Origin: Paraphaeosphaeria minitans
Taxonomy: Eukaryota > Ascomycota > Dothideomycetes > Pleosporales > Didymosphaeriaceae
Length of the DNA: 64,000 nucleotides
Reading direction: 5' to 3'
NCBI GenBank assembly: GCA_015832175.1
Contig: WJXW01000009.1
Coordinates: 496,001-560,000, forward strand
In this document: positions 57,159 to 64,000 of the stretch, piece after piece
Numbering within the stretch: the first letter of the stretch is position 1
How the letters are laid out: every line of letters starts with the position of its first letter
Made by a program: the position numbers and the translations under genes
Notes under the pieces: generated by a model
What the model was told of the DNA's origin: nothing
The model's database searches: none
What the model saw: the letters and a program-made list of their open reading frames with translations, nothing else

Positions 57159-58174
57159 GGTGAAGTCGGTTAATGGCCTGCCTGCCTGCCTGCCTGCGAG
57201 AGCGCGACGAGTCGAAGGAAATGTGAGTTGAGACAAAGGGAGTGGCGAGCGAACGTGCCTTTATCGCGTCGTGCTTGTTCCTCAGTCGTCGATGTTGAAG
57301 CGATAGGTCGGTGTAGTAGAGGCGACGAAGTGGCGCGTGGACGGGGAGCTTTATCTCGGTGGGGAGTGAAGCAGTTTGGCACGCGAAGTAAGATATCGGG
57401 TTAGTCAGCCCCGGAAGGTGGTCAGTGCGTCTGCGACATTGCGCCGATGAACCAGTTTTCAACAATTGTCTGCGCGCTTCGATGAATGTCTTCTAGTATG
57501 TTGGTATAGCACATAGTACAGCAGTTTGAACCGGTTCTGTAGCTGTCAGACTTCCATTTCCGAGTTCGACTCTGCGCTTGCTGTTAAAGGTCAACATGCC
57601 CATGCCTGGATATTGAAAATCGGACTTCGAGGCTATGTACGGTAGGTATGCATACCGCATACCTACAGACTCGGTACGTAGTCCACTTATTGCTGTTCGT
57701 AACTACAGTGGTGTGGCTCCTTTGCTATCAAGGCTACTCTGTTTTCTCGCAAACAGATGATTTATTTGAAATCATGTCCTTTCACCAGATGCGTTGATGC
57801 TATTTTCGCGGAGCTGCTCTCGTGCTATAGCCCAAATGCTTCCAATGGCCTGCTGTAGTAGATGTTTTTCAAAATAGCAGCGCTTCATCCATGACTACTC
57901 GTACTTGCGGCTACCCCCCAGTTAGAATTTACATCCAATTGCCACTGCTTCCGGCAGCCCCAACTGTCTTTGTTCAAGAACGCTCCTGGAGGCCGCGGTT
58001 GGAGCTTCTTTCCGTGTTGGTACTAGCGCGGTTACGTAGTTGACTCCCGGCTTCAAAGTTCGCGTCTCCAGCCTCACGCTCTCTTTTCACACCCCCACCG
58101 CCCACGACGCGACAACAGCCCCGTCAACTCCGTTCGACCCGAGCCGTTCACGTTCTTGATCGCAAATCACCAAC
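57159..58174. other. Divergent intergenic region with a CCTG tract
   Basis: About 1 kb between the NAB2-like and SR-protein start codons, holding both promoters. A CCTG tetranucleotide tract (five units) is at 57177-57197 in the NAB2-side leader. No gene recognised. Confidence 0.55.
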
Positions 58175-59184
58175 ATGTCTCGCGGCGGCGGCACCACGCT
58201 TTATGTCACCGGCTTCGGCCACGGCACCCGCGCCCGGGATCTCGCCTACGAGTTCGAACGGTATGTTGCTCAACGCACCGCGCTCCGCGATCGTCACCGC
58301 GCTCCTCATCGACCGTCCGTTACGCGCGATCGAATTGCTTAATGCCTCGTCGCACTTTCCGATGCCTCCATCACGTCTCACCCCATACCGCTTTCCACGC
58401 CCCTTCCATGCGCAAAGCCCGCCACACTCAGCTACCTCTCGCTATTGCCTCTCACGCTACCCATCCATCTAACGTCATCGCCAGCTACGGTCGTCTTGTT
58501 CGCTGCGACATTCCTGCGCCGCGTTCTGCCTCCAGCAGGCTGTAAGTGACGACGAGATCATGGTTATATTAACCAGCTAACAATGCGCGGAAGGTTCGCT
58601 TTCGTTGAGTATGAGAGCCGCCGTGATGCTGATGATGCGTACCACGAGATGCACAACAAGCGCATCGGTCGTGACGACTTGTTGAAGATCGAGGTATGTT
58701 CACCCAGTCATGTTCTGCAAGTCGGTGTATCTAATGTGCAACAGTGGGCACGCACCCCACCCTCGGCTTCGTGGCGCTTCGACTCAGGCCGTGATCGCCC
58801 TCGTGGCGAGCGTGGCGAGCGAAGTGAGCGCGGCGGTCGTGGCGGTGACCGCTCACCGCGAAGCGAGCGTCCTCGTAGTCGCTCTCCTCGTCGTAGCCGT
58901 GGCGGTGACTATTCTCCGCGCAAGGACGACCGTCGGGAGCGCGATTACGATCGTCGCGACCGAGACCGCTCCCGGAGCCCTGAACGTGACGGTGATCGTG
59001 AGATGAAGGATGTGCGCGATCGTGATGAAGAGCGCGAGCGGGACCGTGACGCCGGCACCAACGGCGAGGAGCGCCCCGTGAAAAGTGAGTACCCCATTCT
59101 ACAAGACGACGATCTCCTCTGATCGACAACACAGACGAAACACCTCCTCCGGCAGCTCATGAAGACCTGGATGTGGCAGAGTAG
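58175..59184 (+). CDS. srp1: SR-family splicing factor (Srp1-like), five exons
   Basis: Exons 58175-58260, 58485-58541, 58594-58693, 58745-59084 and 59135-59184 join to 210 aa. One RRM: RNP2 is LYVTGF (residues 9-14) with the lineage-typical GHGTRARDLAYEFER helix, YGRLVRCDIPAPR, and RNP1 FAFVEYES. The RRM closes with RIGRDDLLKIEWARTPPS. The tail is an RS/RD/RG-rich domain (RSRSPRRSRGGDYSPR, then Arg/Asp/Glu repeats). This matches S. pombe Srp1, an SR protein in constitutive and regulated splicing in the nucleus. The first intron is long for this genome (224 nt, 58261-58484), and SR genes commonly autoregulate through such introns. Confidence 0.93.
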
Positions 59185-60285
59185 CTGTTTGTCCTTCCCC
59201 GCCATGCGGTACACGGCCTACATCGTCTAGTCATCTCTTCTAGCGACCTCGGTCTACGACAGCTTTCCAAATTGCTAAAAGTTAACGGCGGAGTCGGGTT
59301 TGCAGCAAACGGCTAAGGGCTTCCTATCACCTCCCGATGGCGGTTTCGGCGACTTCAAAAGAGTCGGCATTAATATTGAAGCAGTCACGCGAATCGAAAC
59401 CATGGCTTCATGGTGATCGTAACGGCGATATCGGTTTCGGTTCGGTCGAAGGTTCATTCACGGTCGGTCGATCGATACGATCAGGCGATTTCCCCATTCT
59501 GTACTTTACTCGAGCGAATCCCGTAGAACGTCGAATACTTTCCACCCACTTCCGCCCTCGAAACCCTGCGACGATGCGATTCGATCATTTCACAGGTTTG
59601 TACATGTTGGAATTACTAACTGAGAGCTGTTCGTGAAAGGATTCTTTTTATATTGACAACCTCTCTCAGCCTTTTGCTCCCTATGCTGCATCTACAACTA
59701 AAGCACACTCGTTCTTCATTATTAAGCCCTACTCGGAGATAAATTTTTAATCCCAATGCGGCTGTGGTACATTACGTACTCGCACACAGTATCCACTCTA
59801 CAGGTACTATCGTTTTGACGTCTAATTCGACGTTCCAGTTTGGTACCATGTGCACTTGATCTATTCTTGCCTTGAAAGTTGCGTAGCTTGTGGCTGATCT
59901 ATTGCTGCGATTGGTGTTAAGTACACGCTCTTATAGGTTATATCTTGTTCAATCTATGTATATTCTGTCGCTCTTCACTGGACTATGCCACGGCTCTATG
60001 TGAAACGGAAGAAGTTAAATTTGTGATTGAAGAACTGTGAACTATCTATGATGCCACTGATTGCCTCAATCCCTCCCACTTGAACTATCTCTCGGTGAAC
60101 AAATCGCCAAGAATCGTTCTACAAAGAAAAAGTACGTGCAGGTATCAATGAACAGAGCCAGACCTCCCTTACACCCGTCGATCGCCCAAACCCGTCCAGC
60201 AGGCGAAGGTTGATGCAACCTTATCCGGGCAAAGCTTCTTCAAGCTCCCATCCCGACGAAACTTTGTTTGTCATAGCCTGTAGGC
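59185..60285. other. Intergenic, nothing recognised
   Basis: About 1.1 kb between the SR gene and the 3' end of the CYSTM gene. AT-rich between about 59640 and 60060. A frame at 59337-59636 has no family features. Confidence 0.5.
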
Positions 60286-60805
60286 TTAGAACAAGCAATC
60301 CAAGCAGCAGCAGCATGCTAACGCCGCCAACAGACCCGTGCAAATACCATCCGACGCTCCGCCTCTCCTCTGGTTGTCATAATAGCCTCCTGGCGGCGGC
60401 GGTCCTTGCTGGTAGTACATGCCCTGCTGTGGAGCTCCGTAGCCCTGCTGTCCATACTGTCCCTGTGGTGGCCCGTATTGCCCCTGCGGTGGCCCGTATT
60501 GTCCCTGTGGTGGCCCGTACTGTCCCTGCGGCGGCCCGTATTGTCCCTGTGGTGGCCCGTACTGTCCTTGCGGCGGGCCGTAGGGTCCCGGGCCTTGCGC
60601 GTAGGGGTTCGGTGATGCGCCGTAGTAGTCGTTGGGAGGTGCAGGGGAGTTGCCGTAGTAGGGTACTGGGGGTTGGTATGGACCCGCATCGTGATGGGCG
60701 GGAGGTGGTGATTGAGGGTACGCAGGCGGGGCGCCGGCGGGAACGTCCTGCGGTTGTCAGTTGGATACGGTTGCGAAGGAAGGAGAGACGTACATATTTG
60801 GACAT
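60286..60805 (-). CDS. CYSTM-domain small membrane protein with GPPQGQY heptad repeats
   Basis: Exons 60805-60794 (12 nt, MSKY) and 60747-60286 join in phase 0 to 157 aa. The N-terminus is proline/tyrosine-rich (DVPAGAPPAYPQSPPPAHHDAG), then GPPQGQY repeats about six times (DNA unit of 21 bases, about 60448-60590). The C-terminus is the CYSTM module: a Gly/Ser turn then CTGLLAALACCCCLDCLF. CYSTM proteins are small tail-anchored proteins, often linked to stress tolerance and plasma-membrane association, and probably palmitoylated on the cysteines. The extended proline-glutamine repeat is unusual and is expected to be disordered. Confidence 0.85.
60448..60590 (-). repeat. 21-bp tandem repeat encoding GPPQGQY
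   Basis: The unit TGTCCCTGCGGTGGCCCGTAT (antisense) recurs six to seven times with third-position changes only, so the peptide repeat is maintained. Confidence 0.9.
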
Positions 60806-62405
60806 GATGTCGCCTCGTTTGATAGAATCGATGTAGAAGAGGAGTACGGAGGGGCGCTCTCAACAGATCTCTCTACTACCGAGAGAAGTTATGAGACGCG
60901 GGACTTCTTTCACAGAAGCGCTCCGCTCTATCCGAACGATCGCGGGTGGACGCTTTGGCCGGGATTCGCGGTGAACAGAAGTCGCAAGTGAGGTATTAGT
61001 TGATTACACAGTTGGATGATGCGAAAGCAAGAGCGAAGGAAGAAAAGACAAGAGATATCCCTTGAGTAAGCGGTATTGTATGCGACGGCAATAAGTGGAA
61101 CTTCGGAACGTACATTGCATCGCGTCCAGGTGGCGCATCAAGTGATCGTGGCTGAGCAGGGCTAAGCCTGACGTAGTAAGACCAACCGCATGCGCCTCGG
61201 TCCTACTCAGGCAGTCCGTACCTTCAGAGGTACCATTACATGTACACTACGCCGTCGGTGCAGACACATCCCCGAACCTGAACGTCTTAGAGACTTGCGG
61301 TACATTGCGCAGGGCGTAAAAACGCATTGCGAAGTGGACAAAGGTGTCCTTAGATTATTCACGCATTTTGTGACTGATACCGGCCATTCTGGCGATTGTT
61401 CCAATTTCTCCAATACAACAAAGAGATTTCTCAATCGAGTCGCCGCTGATGGGTTCCGAAATTCAAATGTGTATAATATCGATATGATTGATATCAAGAT
61501 TTGACATCGCTCTATTTGGATTGCGAGAACGCCTGCGATCGGTCTGTGTATGTCCTCACCTACTCGCCTCCTTGGCTCAAGTCACAACTGCGAACGGCCG
61601 TCTATGTTCAACAGCAAATCATTCACGGATCATCAAACTTCCTGATCGTTACCGGTTTGCCATTGTTCCATCAGGTGCACAGTTCACTGCATCGGCAAGC
61701 CCCAACGCAGTTTCAGAAGTTTCAGCAACGCACAACCTGATCAAAGCTCTCATTGCGTTGGTTTAATCCTCGTCATACCGGTCACGCGGAGACTAGATTA
61801 AGTAACTCTGAACGCTGCGTTTGGTTTGACTGTCGCGCCGTATGCCCCTTTGTGGACCTACCGGGGAACTCATCTCGGCCGCATTACGCATCCTTGTACA
61901 TCGTAGAGAACAGCATTCTAGATAAGGCTTAAAGGAGAGGCGGTGTGTTCAAAAGCGCAGTGTGTCCTGTACGTGTAGAAAGCACAACTGTTTGCGGCTG
62001 CGGGCTATCTGAGGCTTTAATTCTGTTCAAACAAAGAAGGTGAGCTTACCGCAATTTCCCATACTCCAGCGCTCTTACGGACTTATTAGTGTGGGATAAA
62101 GCTACCCTACTAATGTAAACGCAAGACGCTCTAGGTCCACCCAGACTAAACTTTTTAATTAAAGCTTACTTATGTTGCTGGCTTCAAGTTAACCCACGGC
62201 GGGGTTTACAGGGCCAACGTTTGCACTCTAGATCTTTGACGCTCGAGTTTTCCTCCTTTAAAATGAAGTTAAACGCGTTCCCAAGTCACAGTGTCCTTGT
62301 TGAGGCTTAATTGGGGACGAGTATGAAGTATATAAAGACCGTATGCATTCTACTGTACAGTCTCACTTTAATACATTTATCACTCGCCAGTTATCTACTT
62401 CCAAC
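60806..62405. other. Intergenic, nothing recognised apart from a promoter
   Basis: About 1.6 kb. The first part is the CYSTM promoter, the last part the promoter of the next gene. Short frames (for example 61190-61504) have no family features. Confidence 0.5.
62329..62336 (+). promoter_or_regulatory. TATA box upstream of the gene at 62406
   Basis: TATATAAA lies 77 bases before the ATG at 62406. Its position argues that transcription starts near 62360, so the earlier in-frame ATG at 62343 is upstream of or too close to the start site. Confidence 0.55.
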
Positions 62406-62950
62406 ATGTCCTCCTTACCTCCACCCCAAAACCCCGCTTCCTCTTCACAAACTCGCTCATTAGAGCCAATCCGTTCTAATTGCCTGCTGCAGAACCCAAC
62501 TGCTCGCGCATATCTCGTGCGCTACGCATCATCAGGCCGAGACATCTTGGTGACATTGGAGGAGGCGCGCCAATGGTTCCAACTCGGTACGTTTCGAGTA
62601 TTCAATTCTCCTGAGTGTGACTGAGTTCGTATAGGATACACCATACTCGACCCATCCACTAGTGAGCCGGTAGATATTGGTCCAGTACCGATTCTAGAGT
62701 ATGCCAGCGGTGAAGGTGCATTTGCACGTGAGGAGGAGGCTAAGAAGAAGGTTCGAGATGCGCACGCCAAAGGTATGTGTAACTTAAGGTATCCTGACTG
62801 GACTTGACTGACTATACAACAGAGGCGGCCACGAAGGGTGCCAATAGTGGCTACCCAAATGGAAATTCGGGAGGTGCAGGTGAGGTACTGCGGCATCCTA
62901 GCTTGGTAGATCTTGCGTTGACTCGGGATAATTTGCAGCACACGATCTGA
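62406..62950 (+). CDS. Small unrecognised protein, three exons
   Basis: Exons 62406-62586, 62635-62772 and 62823-62950 join in phase to 148 aa, starting MSSLPPPQNPASSSQ. The middle has RAYLVRYASSGRDILVTLEEARQWFQLGYTILDP and an Ala/Glu/Lys-rich helix (FAREEEAKKKVRDAHAK). The C-terminus is polar (LVDLALTRDNLQHTI). Splice signals are textbook (GTACGT, GTATGT). No family recognised and no signal or membrane segment. The clean exon joins argue for a real gene. Confidence 0.6.
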
Positions 62951-63441
62951 GGGAGTTCAAGTGATCTCAACATCTGTTGCGACTATGTAGGATAAGCATA
63001 ATGGCATGGTAGAAACATCTAGCCTGTTAGTACTTAAAAACCTGTGCAAGGTTAATTTCTGCCTAGGATACTCTGCATTATGTTCTGCCTCGAGTGCTTA
63101 AAGACTTGAATTATGTGAACCGGCATCATAGGCTGAGTATCCCGAGGATGGGTTGTTGAACTAGTGTTATTCACTAAGCCCAAAACGCGCTTTTAGGACG
63201 GGCCGCCACGAGGCCACGTGAGCGCTAAGAGCCTTGGTCAGTTCATATATTTGTGCGGTTGAAGCTCACTTTGACTTTTATCTTGTTGGACCCGCGCTCG
63301 TCATAACAATGATGTAATTCTTTAAAAGCTACTCTATCGCACTAGGTACCTTACCTACAGCACGGAAATTCCGCGCAGCAACTCCACATTGATTCCCAGT
63401 CAATACTTCCCTAAACACACTAACACCCTGCAGTATACAAC
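62951..63441. other. Intergenic, nothing recognised
   Basis: About 490 bases upstream of the last gene; presumably its promoter. Confidence 0.5.
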
Positions 63442-64000
63442 ATGTCCCTGGCAACGTCCAGATATGCACCCAAGACGCCATTGGAGCCTTTGGTACAGTC
63501 AAAAACAAATAAAATTAAACAGGATAAGGCGAGAACAGCGCGACTACTGAACCGTCTCCAGTGGAAAGCTGAGTTGCTCGCAGTATCTTACCTACGCGCC
63601 ATTGAGATATTGCGAGCGGAGATTGATCAGAATGGCAACATGAACAGTCGCATAGAGCTGCGTTACGCTTTCATGCGGGCTACCAACAGCGTAATAGAGC
63701 TGACCTTTTCATCCAATATGCAGTAAGCTAATGCCCTTCAGAAACAGGCAGAGTCCATGTTTAAAGTAGATTTCTTTGAGTTCTACACTCTACTCGAGCG
63801 ATATATCTCCACTTCACTTGAGATCATGGGCGTTCACGTCTCGGGTACCGCACCTCGCACAAACGTGAACGCCCTGAAATACATTACGAACCCAGACCTT
63901 CACCGAACGCGGCCCCGCGCGCTGCACGCCTTCCATGCGAACCTTCTTGAGGCACTTGACGATCCAAAATGCCCACTACACATCTCACTCGGAAATCAAG
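63442..64000 (+). CDS. Conserved-looking fungal protein, N-terminal part (cut by window end)
   Basis: Exon 1 63442-63690, intron 63691-63741 (donor GTAATA, branch CTAAT, acceptor CAG), exon 2 from 63742 open to the window end. The protein begins MSLATSRYAPKTPLEPLVQ and continues with a helical region (LLNRLQWKAELLAVSYLRAIEIL), then KQAESMFKVDFFEFYTLLERY and HAFHANLLEALDDPKCPLHISLG. The DFFEFYTLLERY/F-x-x-N-x-L-x-A-L-D pattern occurs in uncharacterised ascomycete proteins I have seen, but I give no name. The in-frame TAA near 63724 lies inside the intron and is not a lesion. Confidence 0.6.

Noticed and set aside
57541..57590. Possible tRNA T-loop (GAGTTCGACTC)
   Set aside because: Flanking bases do not form a T stem and no acceptor or D arm can be drawn.
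63724..63726. TAA interrupting the last gene, taken as a nonsense mutation
   Set aside because: A 51-base intron (63691-63741) with branch CTAAT and CAG acceptor removes it and keeps phase.

Overview
The window comes from a filamentous ascomycete (Pezizomycotina; a Dothideomycete is my best guess, not proven). Protein genes sit about 1-2 kb apart on both strands with no operons. Most carry several spliceosomal introns of about 45-80 nt with GTRNGT donors, CTAAC/CTAAT branch sites and CAG/TAG acceptors. Gene content is fungal: a 1059-residue ENA-type sodium ATPase, Zn2Cys6 regulators, GPI and CYSTM surface proteins, an Srp1-type SR protein and a CorA-like protein. I rebuilt the exon joins by hand from reading frame, splice signals and family conservation; total lengths and phases close for the models given with exon coordinates.

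Left part (1-20 kb): the end of a GNAT acetyltransferase; a nine-exon CorA-like membrane protein; a 2EXR/DUF7730-type protein; an APC permease; an MBD4-like DNA glycosylase; decayed P450 and MFS fragments; the ENA ATPase; a damaged epoxide hydrolase. Centre (20-37 kb): a TBC RabGAP, a 4.3-kb gene-poor stretch with a telltale tandem repeat, a conserved disordered fungal protein, the ubiquitin-like RUB1/NEDD8 gene, a large Zn2Cys6 activator with a glutamine tract, and a GPI-anchored secreted protein. An orphan-like zone (37-41 kb) has three small low-complexity reading frames, one made of tandem Gly/Tyr repeats.

Right part (41-64 kb): a patatin-like protein lacking the serine nucleophile, a repeat-rich intergenic block, a MOSC-domain protein, a broken double-zinc-cluster regulator, a small coiled-coil gene, a RapZ-C-like P-loop protein, a single-pass surface protein, then housekeeping genes: protoporphyrinogen oxidase (HEM14), a NAB2-type poly(A)-binding zinc-finger protein and an SR splicing factor. 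It ends with a CYSTM protein with heptad repeats and two unrecognised small genes, the last cut by the window edge.

The genes do not form one pathway. The housekeeping genes (RUB1, HEM14, NAB2, SRP1, TBC) look intact, while the P450, MFS, epoxide hydrolase and one regulator are visibly decayed, suggesting selective erosion of accessory functions. No tRNA, rRNA, CRISPR, complete transposon or telomeric repeat was recognised. I did not find a clear multi-gene novel system; the best leads are the RapZ-C-like protein, the serine-less patatin and the Gly/Tyr repeat protein.
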